From the NCBI GenBank assembly GCA_002482685.1, contig DLGL01000074.1, positions 40,584 through 61,202 on the forward strand: 20,619 nucleotides of DNA, written 5' to 3'. A program made the translations under genes and the position numbers. The stretch comes from Bacteriovoracaceae bacterium UBA7695 (lineage in GTDB: Bacteria > Bdellovibrionota > Bacteriovoracia > Bacteriovoracales > Bacteriovoracaceae). Positions 7,593 to 14,924 of the stretch are shown here, piece by piece (the first letter of the stretch is position 1; every line of letters begins with the position of its first letter). Below the pieces are notes generated by a model. The model saw only the letters and a list, made by a program, of their open reading frames with translations. It was not told the DNA's origin and did not search any database.

Positions 7593-8765
7593 ATGAAAAC
7601 TGTTCTAGTCCTATCTTTGACAACTCTTCTATCTGGTGTCGCTCATGCTGATCGGTTTGAAGAAGGGAATAGTCCTATCTTCTTCAAAAAGATTTCTGGT
7701 ACCGATTTGATTACAAATTTCAAACAACTGCCTATGACAGGATCGCAGATTGATGATCGGTATGGCTGGTCTGAGACTTACTGGCCTTCTAACGTAGGTG
7801 GCATCGCTTACCGTTGGAGTCACCCGAATCCTGAACCTTTTAAGTATAAACTCCTCTCTAAAAGTGAACTCATGAGCATGAGTGCACAGGAACTCTCACA
7901 GCTTTCTCCAGCAGAAATGTATGATATCGCCATGGGAGATTATAGTTACACCCTGACAAAAAGAGCTTTAAGTAGCTATTCAAGACGTGATCTTTGGTGG
8001 GAAGGGATTTGTCACGGATGGGCACAGGCCGCTACCAATTATCCTGAACCTGCAAAAGTTGTTGTGACTAATCCAGATGGAATAAAAGTCTTGTTTGGCT
8101 CTTCAGACGTTAAGGGTCTTCTGGCCATGCATGAAGCCTATAACTATGGGGGCTCTTACTCATTTACCGGTCGACGTTGTAAAGTAAACGGTAAGGTTGA
8201 GGGTGAAGGTGATAATCGTGATGCAAATCCAAATCCTCCGGCACCAGAGCTTGCTAATACCCCCGATTGTAAAGACGTCAATGCTGGTGCTTTTCATTTA
8301 GTGATCACAAATATGCTTGGTATCCATGGTCGTGGATTTGTCGCTGATATCGATAGATTTAATGATGTCTGGAATCAGCCAATTACAAGTTACGTAACGA
8401 CGATTACAGGTGAAGAAGCGCTGACAGAAGCTGATGTCGCTTCCGGGATTGCCCGCAAGGTAAGAGTCTCAACAAAAATGACTTACGGGGAAGAATTAAA
8501 ATTTTACACTCCAGAAGCAGCGGCCACAGGTGCCAGAAATTTTGTTTCTAAAGAGCCTGTCACTGGAACAGTCCATCAGGAATTCAGAATGAAGCCCTAC
8601 GAGTACATCCTGGAGATAGACGGATCAGGAAGAGTCGTTGGAGGTAGCTGGCTCACTGAGACTCGTCCAGACTTTCTGTGGATGTATGAGCGCTCTAAGA
8701 ACTTCAAAAACTCTCCCATGCCACTAGGTGGTTTGGGCAAGATCTACAAACCCATCAGACGCTAA
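7593..8765 (+). CDS. Secreted transglutaminase-elicitor family protein (PF16683-like)
   Basis: Predicted exported transglutaminase of the family first known from the Phytophthora cell-wall glycoprotein GP42, forming Gln-Lys isopeptide crosslinks or deamidating Gln. The 390-residue product has a signal peptide (MKTVLVLSLTTLLSGVAHA, cleavage after residue 19). The family centre is RRDLWWEGICHGWAQAA, with presumed nucleophile Cys140. NAGAFHLVITN holds His235, followed by GRGFVADIDRF with Asp252, giving a plausible Cys-His-Asp set. The C-terminal WLTETRPDFLWM (353-364) is also family-like. A Pro/Asn-rich insert flanked by Cys196 and Cys226 (about 200-225) may be a disulfide-closed loop. It is separated from a convergent protein-glutaminase/lipoprotein unit by two hairpin terminators. 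Family assignment is from recall of the motifs. Activity is unproven. Confidence 0.8.
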   Translation: MKTVLVLSLTTLLSGVAHADRFEEGNSPIFFKKISGTDLITNFKQLPMTGSQIDDRYGWSETYWPSNVGGIAYRWSHPNPEPFKYKLLSKSELMSMSAQELSQLSPAEMYDIAMGDYSYTLTKRALSSYSRRDLWWEGICHGWAQAATNYPEPAKVVVTNPDGIKVLFGSSDVKGLLAMHEAYNYGGSYSFTGRRCKVNGKVEGEGDNRDANPNPPAPELANTPDCKDVNAGAFHLVITNMLGIHGRGFVADIDRFNDVWNQPITSYVTTITGEEALTEADVASGIARKVRVSTKMTYGEELKFYTPEAAATGARNFVSKEPVTGTVHQEFRMKPYEYILEIDGSGRVVGGSWLTETRPDFLWMYERSKNFKNSPMPLGGLGKIYKPIRR

Positions 8766-8771
8766 AATAAG

Positions 8772-8797
8772 AAGCCACCTTCGGGTGGCTTTTTTTT
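8772..8797 (+). terminator. Rho-independent terminator of the TGase-elicitor gene
   Basis: GCCACC (8774-8779), a TTCG tetraloop and GGTGGC (8784-8789), extended by AA/TT, with eight T straight after the stem. It begins seven bases after the stop codon. Confidence 0.92.
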
Positions 8798-8802
8798 GTC
8801 CA

Positions 8803-8841
8803 ATAAAAAAAGCCTCTTCAAATTAATGAAGAGGCTTTTTT
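8803..8841 (-). terminator. Bidirectional Rho-independent terminator
   Basis: A ten-base stem (8811-8820 with 8827-8836, AGCCTCTTCA) around a 6-base A/T loop, with an A-run on the left and a T-run on the right. It can end transcription of the minus-strand lipoprotein gene and back up the plus-strand terminator before it. Confidence 0.88.
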
Positions 8842-8863
8842 ATTATTACACGCGTCTGGTTGA

Positions 8864-9496
8864 TTAATTAGAGGCTACTTCGGCTTTCTTTTCAATGACC
8901 CCACAAGCGATGGGAATCGAAATATCTTTAGGTTGACCGTTAACCGGGCCGATCGTAGCAGGAAGGTTTTTATTGGATGTGCCCATCACAATAATAACTT
9001 TGCCTTCAAGAGACAGATCTTTTCCTAAGTTGGTTGAAACTTCTGAAACTGAAGCTTTTTGAAAATAAGTGAAGTTACCTTTAGGGAAAACACTTGGTTC
9101 ATTAACAAGTGCCAGGTTGTTGTCCAGGGGCAAGTAAGCTTCTCCTGAAACTCTCAGGCTTTCATTGAAATCTACATAGCCATCCTTATTCAAATCATTT
9201 TCCATCCCGGGACAAACAGAGCCCACGTGAATGTTCTGCATGTGAATGACATTCGCAGAATCATCAAGCCATGACTTAACGGTAACCTCATCCCCATTAA
9301 CTGAAATATCTGTCACACCATTCGGTACCCAACCATTCAGGGTAAAATTGTAGGGTCTTAGAATGGCCTTATACTCACCGTCAGTAAGTTGCATTTCCTG
9401 GCGGGTAGGTCCGTTTGAGCTGCTTGAACTACTTCCGCCGCAAGAGGCTAATGTTAAAAGGCATAATACGGGAAAAATTTTATTTGAGTGTTTCAT
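8864..9496 (-). CDS. Lipoprotein with an EF-hand calcium-binding loop
   Basis: Function unknown. The 210-residue product has a lipoprotein signal with lipobox L-A-S-C (Cys19), followed by GG and a run of six Ser, a flexible tether. A canonical EF-hand loop D-L-N-K-D-G-Y-V-D-F-N-E (101-112) has ligands at positions 1, 3, 5, 9 and 12 and Gly at 6. Just before it, HMQNIHVGSVCPG suggests a His/Cys-containing segment near the calcium site. Cys95 and Cys199 could pair. The gene starts 23 bases after the protein-glutaminase-like gene on the same strand, so the two are probably co-transcribed and end at the hairpin at 8803-8841. A role as calcium-responsive partner, immunity protein or anchor for the enzyme is speculation. 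Confidence 0.8.
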   Translation of the reverse strand: MKHSNKIFPVLCLLTLASCGGSSSSSSNGPTRQEMQLTDGEYKAILRPYNFTLNGWVPNGVTDISVNGDEVTVKSWLDDSANVIHMQNIHVGSVCPGMENDLNKDGYVDFNESLRVSGEAYLPLDNNLALVNEPSVFPKGNFTYFQKASVSEVSTNLGKDLSLEGKVIIVMGTSNKNLPATIGPVNGQPKDISIPIACGVIEKKAEVASN

Positions 9497-9519
9497 AAGT
9501 TCTCTTTTTTAGTTAGGTG

Positions 9520-10347
9520 TTAAAAAGCTTCGCTGTAGGCCGCATTAATTTCGCCTTGAGAGAATTGAGTCTTATAGCGACCTTGCTCCTGCGCCTGAAA
9601 GTCTGCTGGCATCCAGTTGTACATTGAATCCACTCTCACATAGCAGTCTTGAGACTGGTCCGCTCGCAGATCATAGTCTGAGAATTTAATGAGAGGTAAG
9701 CAAGCGCGTTTACTAAAGACAAACTGATCGGTCCATTCTTTTACAGTCAGCGGTCTTCTGTTGAACATATAGTCCAAGACTCTGGTTTCCGTTCTTCCTT
9801 CATTAACTGCTAAAGCAGGGGCGACATGAAACCACCACTTAAACCGATGACGGTTGATGTAGGAAGCTGTAAAGAAAACAAAAGCTTTTTGCGATTTAAT
9901 TCCATTCTTCTTAAATTCCTCGCTGGCCCAAACATGGGCGCGGTTAGAGCATTCAGAAGATCTTTTATAATTTGAATTTAAACGGTTAAAAATTGCTGTT
10001 GCCGCCGCGTAGTTAGCAATAAGAGTAGGTTCATATGCTGGAGGTTCAACCGCTATAGACTGAAGATTTTTGCGACCATCATCTGTAAAACCGATAGATT
10101 TAATTGAAATGAGATTTTGCTTACTATCAACCTTTGCCTCTACCAGATCAGTTTTTGAAATGAGAGTAGGATCCATCGACAGCTTTTTATTAGCTGCAGA
10201 AGAAAATGCCACTCGTCCGTTCTGGAACTTGATCAGGTAAGAGCCGTTGGTTTCTTCTACCGAATGAATAGAACTTTGCACGGTGTCTGCTACCACCGAA
10301 CCTGCACTGGCACTTAACAAAATACAAAGAGTGATAACCTTTTTCAT
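9520..10347 (-). CDS. Secreted protein-glutaminase-like enzyme (PF18626-type)
   Basis: Predicted exported protein deamidase turning protein-bound Gln into Glu. The 275-residue product has a signal peptide (cleavage after SVVA, residue 20), a pro-region-like stretch (about 21-105) and a catalytic domain. ECSNRAHVWA holds Cys133, KWWFHVAPAL holds His174 and RVLDYMF holds Asp192. The Cys-His distance of 41 and His-Asp of 18 are close to the Cys156-His197-Asp217 triad of Chryseobacterium protein-glutaminase as I recall it. PLTVKEWTDQF and CYVRVDSMYNW are also family-like. Strong GGAGG lies before the ATG. It is first of a two-gene unit with the EF-hand lipoprotein and faces another Gln-directed enzyme. 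The N-terminal pro-region may inhibit the enzyme until cleaved, as known for the Chryseobacterium enzyme. Confidence 0.78.
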   Translation of the reverse strand: MKKVITLCILLSASAGSVVADTVQSSIHSVEETNGSYLIKFQNGRVAFSSAANKKLSMDPTLISKTDLVEAKVDSKQNLISIKSIGFTDDGRKNLQSIAVEPPAYEPTLIANYAAATAIFNRLNSNYKRSSECSNRAHVWASEEFKKNGIKSQKAFVFFTASYINRHRFKWWFHVAPALAVNEGRTETRVLDYMFNRRPLTVKEWTDQFVFSKRACLPLIKFSDYDLRADQSQDCYVRVDSMYNWMPADFQAQEQGRYKTQFSQGEINAAYSEAF

Positions 10348-10522
10348 TGAGCCTCCATTTTGCTCTTAAAATATCTGATGACTCATGTATCGTTTTCGGA
10401 GAGTCATTGCCTAGGAGGCGCACCATATCTTCATTTCAAATTGAGGTAGCATTAAAGGTTTCTTCAAGGTTCAGTGAGGAAAGCGTTAGGCAGGGGAAGA
10501 GATTTAGGATTAAACTTAGTAT

Positions 10523-10888
10523 ATGAAAAATTTATTAATTGTTTGTGTGGCGCTGCTTACTTCTTGCACTAAAGAGGTCAAGTACAGCAAAGAGGAACTT
10601 TACTCATTGGCCAAGGCTGCGGACTCGTCGACAACTTTTATTATCCCCAAAAGTATCAGCCAGGGTGTGCATTGTAGTGATTATCCAGAGGGCTGTTTAT
10701 CGGCCCACATTGTTCAAGTGAGTCGACTTGATTTAATTGCAGTTGAGTTTGCTACCGAAGATCAGGCCATCTATGCGGCCAAAAAATTGCGTGGCTATTA
10801 CATTCGAAATTGGCTGCTGGATGACGTGACGGGAGAGCCTGTATTAGAAAATTTTGCAGGCAATTTACTTAAGGCCAAAAAACCTTAG
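10523..10888 (+). CDS. Small lipoprotein, unknown function
   Basis: I recognise no family. The 121-residue product has a short signal and lipobox L-T-S-C (Cys15), so it is probably anchored in a membrane facing the periplasm. Two further cysteines (HCSDYPEGC, residues 51-59) could form a local disulfide. The middle (VEFATEDQAIYAAKKLRGYY) alternates like a beta-alpha unit. No convincing ribosome binding site precedes the ATG, and AGGA lies 13 bases away. The last 24 bases overlap the 3' end of the convergent globin gene. The 175-bp gap before it also serves the divergent protein-glutaminase gene. Confidence 0.72.
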   Translation: MKNLLIVCVALLTSCTKEVKYSKEELYSLAKAADSSTTFIIPKSISQGVHCSDYPEGCLSAHIVQVSRLDLIAVEFATEDQAIYAAKKLRGYYIRNWLLDDVTGEPVLENFAGNLLKAKKP

Positions 10889-11236
10889 GAAAATGCCCTC
10901 GAAATGAGTGAGTTTTAGTTTCCAGGTTTCATTTAATTTACTGAACTCTGGACTAAGATGAGTTTGTTCATCGAGAGTTTTATTGAATAACAAAAGCCAG
11001 CGACCAAGTTCTCCACGTTTAATATTTAATGGCATGTGAACTTTCAATACATCAAATGGTTCTGTTATAGGCCTGGTCGAGATGCCAAGAAGTTGAAGTT
11101 CCCAAAACGAAGCGATCCTGGGGATATGAGTCTCAAAATCCTGGATGATGCGGAAATGATAGCCTATAAGAACATCATTTTTCGCCTTCTCATAGAAAGC
11201 ATGGACGACTTTAAGAATCCATTCAGCATCACTCAT
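10865..11236 (-). CDS. Group III truncated haemoglobin
   Basis: Small haem protein binding O2 or NO in the cytoplasm. At 123 residues it is near the family's usual 125-135. Family landmarks are visible: FYEKAKNDVLIGYHF (14-28), IPRIASFWELQLLG (38-51) and the EP before the E/F region (59-60). Proximal His67 (KVHMPL) lies exactly 13 residues before Trp80 of GRWLLLF, as in group III globins such as Campylobacter Ctb. The usual H-x-L-P after the proximal His is H-M-P-L. It is last of a minus operon. Its ATG overlaps the stop of the preceding gene (ATGA), implying translational coupling. Its 3' end overlaps the convergent lipoprotein gene by 24 bases. Nitrosative or oxygen stress is the inferred setting. 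Confidence 0.78.
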   Translation of the reverse strand: MSDAEWILKVVHAFYEKAKNDVLIGYHFRIIQDFETHIPRIASFWELQLLGISTRPITEPFDVLKVHMPLNIKRGELGRWLLLFNKTLDEQTHLSPEFSKLNETWKLKLTHFEGIFLRFFGLK

Positions 11237-12261
11237 AAAGGCATTGTAAGTTGTGGAAGGCGTGAAGAGAAACTTTGTAAAAGTGTTTTATACTGAAAAC
11301 CCTGTTCCAGAAAAAATTTCAGATCTTCTTTTTCATCAAAAACAATTTTTGTACCCGAATTAAGCATGTGACATTTTCGGGCCTCGGGCATTTCAAAAAA
11401 CTTTAAGAGTGCATACTGGGTGTAAATTTCATCGGCAACAATAGCTTCTCCTTGTGTCTCAAAGGGATGGGGTTCAAAAAAAATGTTTCCATTCTTTCCA
11501 CGTTGAACCAGCAGGCAGCCTAAGATTTTAAGATCTTTCTCAAAGGTTAAAACTTGCACACCCAGCTCTTCCCATCGGGCCAATGTCTTCTCATCTACAG
11601 GAAACGTTTGTGGAGTTTCCCGGGCAGAAGAATAGTCACCTAACTCCACCTGGTTTTTTTGGTGGAGCTCTTTCCAGCTTTTTTTGATTAGCTGAGCAAC
11701 TTCCGGGGTCAGGGAACTCAAATAGTCCTGGTATGTCTTAGAGGCTTTCATCAGAGGCTCAAGGACATAGCGCTCTTTAGTCCAATAGTGCTCAGGACTC
11801 CAGGTAGACTGAAAATCCTGAAGACCTTTTATGAAAAATATTTCCTCGGACTTTATTTCAATCCTTCCTTCATACTCCCTGATCAGTTCCTGCATCTTCT
11901 CTTTTCCTGATCTTGCAAAGCGCGGATCGAATACAAAAAGGCCGGAGTTCCCATCTCCCACTTTCCAGGTAAGCTGCTTCCAGTGAAGATGATCTTTCTT
12001 CCAGAATTTCAATCTATCCTGCCAGCTAACCAGTGTGTCGCTGGGTAGGGGATGGAGACAAAGCTGCGCGAATCCCACGGGAGCATTCTGGGTCGGGCCG
12101 AAGAATAGAAAATAGGTAAAGACGTGGCCCTGAGGTGCAGTATCGTGTTTTTCCACAAGACTTTTGAAACTAGGAATATCTTCCTGAAGCAGAATTTCCA
12201 GATTGGAGATAAATTCTGGATCTATATCGTGAATGGAGTGAAATTTTTGAACTATTATCAT
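11233..12261 (-). CDS. Hypothetical protein, possible GNAT-type acyltransferase fold
   Basis: The 342-residue product has no signal peptide or membrane segment. I see no diagnostic active site. Two halves each contain strand patterns like a GNAT acetyltransferase: VGFAQLCLHPL (about 62-72), and in the C-terminal part LGCLLVQRG, YALLKFFE, CHMLNSGT and LKFFLEQGFQYK. The last resembles the GNAT helix-strand ending in which the protein follows a Gly-Phe. A tandem, degenerate GNAT is therefore the best guess, at low certainty. It is coupled by a 4-base overlap to the globin gene and follows the zinc-ribbon gene by 41 bases. No clear ribosome binding site precedes its ATG. Confidence 0.72.
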   Translation of the reverse strand: MIIVQKFHSIHDIDPEFISNLEILLQEDIPSFKSLVEKHDTAPQGHVFTYFLFFGPTQNAPVGFAQLCLHPLPSDTLVSWQDRLKFWKKDHLHWKQLTWKVGDGNSGLFVFDPRFARSGKEKMQELIREYEGRIEIKSEEIFFIKGLQDFQSTWSPEHYWTKERYVLEPLMKASKTYQDYLSSLTPEVAQLIKKSWKELHQKNQVELGDYSSARETPQTFPVDEKTLARWEELGVQVLTFEKDLKILGCLLVQRGKNGNIFFEPHPFETQGEAIVADEIYTQYALLKFFEMPEARKCHMLNSGTKIVFDEKEDLKFFLEQGFQYKTLLQSFSSRLPQLTMPL

Positions 12262-12302
12262 TAGGAATATTGTCAGCTTTTTTTAATCAGCCGTCAAAAA
12301 AT

Positions 12303-12650
12303 CTAAAGGTTCAAAGAGCGACCGCAAAATGGACAAAGTTTCCAGAACTGTAGGTCAACTTCTTTTCCGCATGCGCATTTATGAAATACCTGTAAATCTT
12401 CGGTGGTCTCACCCAGCACAAAGATATCGGGACGCATGGCCCTGATGGTAAGTTGATTGGCAACGTAGCCGTTAGGGATTAGAGGGTCAGGTTTAAACAT
12501 GCCGGGTCCCACTTTTTCATCTACCCTGATATTGACTTTAATATCCTGACGCCGCTCAATTTCAAAAGCTGGCTCATTAACTTCGTTTTCAAGTTTTCTA
12601 ATGTAATTTAAAACCTTATGAGGGTCACGATGATCAGGATTGTTTTTCAA
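12303..12650 (-). CDS. Small protein with C-terminal zinc ribbon, unknown function
   Basis: The product is 115 residues if it starts at the TTG at 12650, which has GGAG five bases upstream and overlaps the preceding gene by 17 bases. An in-frame TTG at 12746 would give 147 residues and a 113-base overlap without a good ribosome site. The N-terminal part (HKVLNYIRKLENEV) is helical and charged, and the middle looks like beta strands. The end is a zinc-ribbon-like HKCACG...CPFCG (about 92-111), with CxC in place of the usual first CxxC. Coding in this frame is supported by the ribbon and by operon position. Binding of nucleic acid or protein is possible but not shown. Confidence 0.68.
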   Translation of the reverse strand: MKNNPDHRDPHKVLNYIRKLENEVNEPAFEIERRQDIKVNIRVDEKVGPGMFKPDPLIPNGYVANQLTIRAMRPDIFVLGETTEDLQVFHKCACGKEVDLQFWKLCPFCGRSLNL

Positions 12651-13179
12651 AACGACTCCATCTTCTTTCCAGCATAGTGATGATTTCCCGGACTGCGCGC
12701 TGGTGAGGATTAAACCATTTCCAGGGCGGTGGCTTAATTTTATCAAAATCCTTTAAAAAGAAAACACCCTGATTGCCACATTCTTCAATGGTCCTCAAGG
12801 TCCATTCAACCACTTCAGGGGAGGAGGAAAATAGAAGCTTTTGAAGAACTTCCAAAAAATCGTATTTTATTCTCTGACCCCTTTTTGAGTTGGCCAATAG
12901 AATATGTTTACGGGCACAGTTCAGAGCAAAAACCAGAAGGCGGGGAGGTAGGTCTTTTTTTAAAATGTCTAACAAGACTGGCTCAAAGACCATATCATCA
13001 GAAGCACTGTGATCAACTAAGCATAATAATTTTTCAAGGGTTTCAGTTTGTGGATTGTTTAATTCGTTTTCCAAAAGTGCTTTAAGCTCAAACCTCTCTT
13101 CTTTTGAAAAACGAATGAGAGCACGGGATCCCTCAGACAGTGAAGAAATAGTCTTCTGGTAATGTTGATCTATATTCAT
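12634..13179 (-). CDS. All-helical, HEAT-like cytoplasmic protein, unknown function
   Basis: A 181-residue product without signal or membrane segments. The whole chain reads as amphipathic helices: LKALLENELN, TLEKLLCLVDH, LLVFALNCARKHIL, YDFLEVLQKLL, SPEVVEWTLRTIEECG and REIITMLERRW. The SPEVVEWTLRTIEECGNQG unit looks like a HEAT/armadillo-type repeat, so a protein-binding scaffold is the likely role (inferred). PPPWKWFNPHQ interrupts the helices near residue 150. Its ATG overlaps the stop of the DUF1566 lipoprotein gene (ATGA), and it is followed by the overlapping zinc-ribbon gene. Conservation of this trio elsewhere would be the best functional clue. Confidence 0.72.
   Translation of the reverse strand: MNIDQHYQKTISSLSEGSRALIRFSKEERFELKALLENELNNPQTETLEKLLCLVDHSASDDMVFEPVLLDILKKDLPPRLLVFALNCARKHILLANSKRGQRIKYDFLEVLQKLLFSSSPEVVEWTLRTIEECGNQGVFFLKDFDKIKPPPWKWFNPHQRAVREIITMLERRWSRFEKQS
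12656..12659 (-). promoter_or_regulatory. Ribosome binding site favouring a TTG start
   Basis: GGAG on the minus strand, five bases before the TTG at 12650-12648 and inside the last codons of the upstream gene. It is the only well-placed site for the zinc-ribbon gene. Confidence 0.4.
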
Positions 13180-14039
13180 TTAAAAGTGGAAGTTCCAATG
13201 CAGCGGACATGATGAAGTGAACTCAAAACCTCAGATGACAAAGTTCCATAGGTCATATCATAGGCCCAGGCCTTAGTTCGCACGACTGTATCCTGGAAAG
13301 TTGAGATGGTTGCCGTCCAGTTGATATCAGTTCCTGGTTTTACAACAAAACGAATCCCATCTAAATCTGCCTGAAGATAGTCATGACGGGTTGGAAGACG
13401 CCAGTTTACTTTTTTAAGTTCAGGGTAAAGTAGGTTGGTGCAGTAACTCTGGGCATTTCCAATATTGCAATCAACCCCTACCAGATCTGATAGGTTTTCA
13501 ATATTTCCAGAAGCTGCACACCAGTTTTCAGTTTTTCTCACGATATCAGACCAGAGCATACCTGTTTTTTTATCTAACCAAACTTCGTATTTCCCATCTG
13601 TATCTGTGGAGAGGGTGACAAGTTGCCATACACCCTCAGCTGATCCGGCGTTAGCAGTCCCGTTCCAGGTGGCACGTGCCCCATTCTTTCCGGTTAAAGC
13701 GCAGTCTGCGATTTTCGCCGCAAGAGTTGTAAGAGTTGCAAGACCACAATCCACCGTGGGGCGAGCAAGAACAGTAACATTTTTTCTATCCACGCCGTCA
13801 TCATGCAACGTAATGCTGGGAATAGGGTGAATGGTATTGCTCTCTGAGAGGATGGCATTTTCGCCATTGTAACTTAGCGGGGCGGTGCCTCGGTCGCGGT
13901 GAATTCCTGAGACAACAATTATCGTTTCGGGACGGGCCTCAGGTTTTGCCAGCTCTCTGCGGTTGGATGTCACATCATCGTTGCATCCAACAAGAACCGT
14001 TGAGATCATCAGAATCATGATAAGTGACTGATATTTCAT
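13176..14039 (-). CDS. Lipoprotein with C-terminal DUF1566 (Lcl-type) domain
   Basis: Surface or periplasmic lipoprotein. The DUF1566/Lcl_C domain (PF07603) occurs in exported proteins and adhesins, but its role is poorly defined. The 287-residue product begins MKYQSLIMILMIST with lipobox L-V-G-C (Cys19). A linker region (about 25-135) contains Thr/Ala-rich strands and two Cys. The DUF1566 part runs from WLDKKTGMLWSD through NWCAASG and WRLPTRHDYLQA to the closing HHVRCIG, a typical Trp/Cys pattern. The ATG at 14039 is preceded by GAGGG. The upstream TTG at 14051 is rejected. It is the first gene of the five-gene minus operon ending with the globin. Confidence 0.83.
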   Translation of the reverse strand: MKYQSLIMILMISTVLVGCNDDVTSNRRELAKPEARPETIIVVSGIHRDRGTAPLSYNGENAILSESNTIHPIPSITLHDDGVDRKNVTVLARPTVDCGLATLTTLAAKIADCALTGKNGARATWNGTANAGSAEGVWQLVTLSTDTDGKYEVWLDKKTGMLWSDIVRKTENWCAASGNIENLSDLVGVDCNIGNAQSYCTNLLYPELKKVNWRLPTRHDYLQADLDGIRFVVKPGTDINWTATISTFQDTVVRTKAWAYDMTYGTLSSEVLSSLHHVRCIGTSTFK

Positions 14040-14044
14040 AGATA

Positions 14045-14049
14045 CCCTC
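14045..14049 (-). promoter_or_regulatory. Ribosome binding site of the DUF1566 lipoprotein gene
   Basis: GAGGG on the minus strand, five bases before the ATG at 14039. It fixes that start and gives a normal lipoprotein signal beginning MKYQ. Confidence 0.6.
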
Positions 14050-14143
14050 AAATTTAAACCTGCTAAGAACTATACCCATCATTCTAATAACTCGGGAATC
14101 ATCTGTAAAATTTACTGCTCCCTAATCCTCGGATTTCTCTTGG

Positions 14144-14172
14144 TTTTCACCCCCCTTAAGACATGTTATGCT
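14144..14172 (+). promoter_or_regulatory. Candidate promoter immediately before queE
   Basis: TTTTCA, 17 bases, TATGCT. If real, transcription would begin at about 14179, only a few bases before the ATG at 14181, and the upstream ATG at 14163 would lie inside the promoter. Four of six matches in each box, so weak. Confidence 0.22.
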
Positions 14173-14180
14173 CCGACCCC

Positions 14181-14882
14181 ATGACCACCCTTTTAATCAA
14201 TTCAATTTACCGGGCCACCGAAGGCGAAGGAATCCATATTGGAATCCCTCAGATTTTTGTGCGCTTTCAGGGATGTCACATTGGGTGTGTGAACTGTGAT
14301 ACCAAAGAGACCTGGGATTTTGATCCTGCTTTTACAAAGTCATTGGATGAAGTGGTAGAGACAGTTGAAGTGCTCTCTCAGGATATTATTAAACGCATCT
14401 CAATTACCGGCGGAGATCCACTCCACCCGTCTCATATTCCCTCTCTGATTGAACTTGTGAAGGAACTCAAAGCGAGAAATTACTACGTTAATATCGAAGC
14501 AGCGGGCACACGAGTGGTAAAAGAAGTTTTTGATATGGTTGATTTCATTTCATATGATTTCAAAACACCCTCCACCCAGGTAAGAACTTCAAAAGAGCTC
14601 CTGGGCAAATTTCTCGAAGAGTATTCCCACAAGGCCCAGATTAAGGCAGTGGTTTCAGATAAAAAAGATTTTGAAGCGACTTATGATGCTTTCCATTTTG
14701 TAAAAGCCTCGATGAAAAATGACGTTCCTTGGTGCCTGACTCCTTGTTACGAGCCAGGCGAAGAGTTCCCCATGAACCGTTTTCAGCATGTCATTAAGCT
14801 CAATGAGTCCTTTGGCTTACCATTCCGGGTCATCGGTCAACAGCACAAATGGGCCTTTGGTCCGTCAGAGCGGTTAGTTTAA
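14181..14882 (+). CDS. queE: 7-carboxy-7-deazaguanine synthase, radical SAM
   Basis: Radical-SAM enzyme converting 6-carboxytetrahydropterin to 7-carboxy-7-deazaguanine on the way to preQ0 and queuosine. The 233-residue product (from the ATG at 14181) has the N-terminal substrate segment YRATEGEGIHIG and then the 4Fe-4S motif GCHIGCVNCDT (C-x3-C-x2-C). ITGGDPL is the SAM-binding GGD/E motif. YDFKTPST and VSDKKDFE are typical of the QueE family, and the CysProCys-like LTPCYEPG region is also family-like. An ATG at 14163 would add MLCSDP. Neither start has a clear ribosome site, but conservation begins after 14181. It diverges from the DUF1566 operon. tgt at the left end uses the pathway's product. 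Confidence 0.9.
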   Translation: MTTLLINSIYRATEGEGIHIGIPQIFVRFQGCHIGCVNCDTKETWDFDPAFTKSLDEVVETVEVLSQDIIKRISITGGDPLHPSHIPSLIELVKELKARNYYVNIEAAGTRVVKEVFDMVDFISYDFKTPSTQVRTSKELLGKFLEEYSHKAQIKAVVSDKKDFEATYDAFHFVKASMKNDVPWCLTPCYEPGEEFPMNRFQHVIKLNESFGLPFRVIGQQHKWAFGPSERLV

Positions 14883-14924
14883 CGTTTTACTCAAGTTCTA
14901 GCGTCTTCTGACCGATAAAAAACC

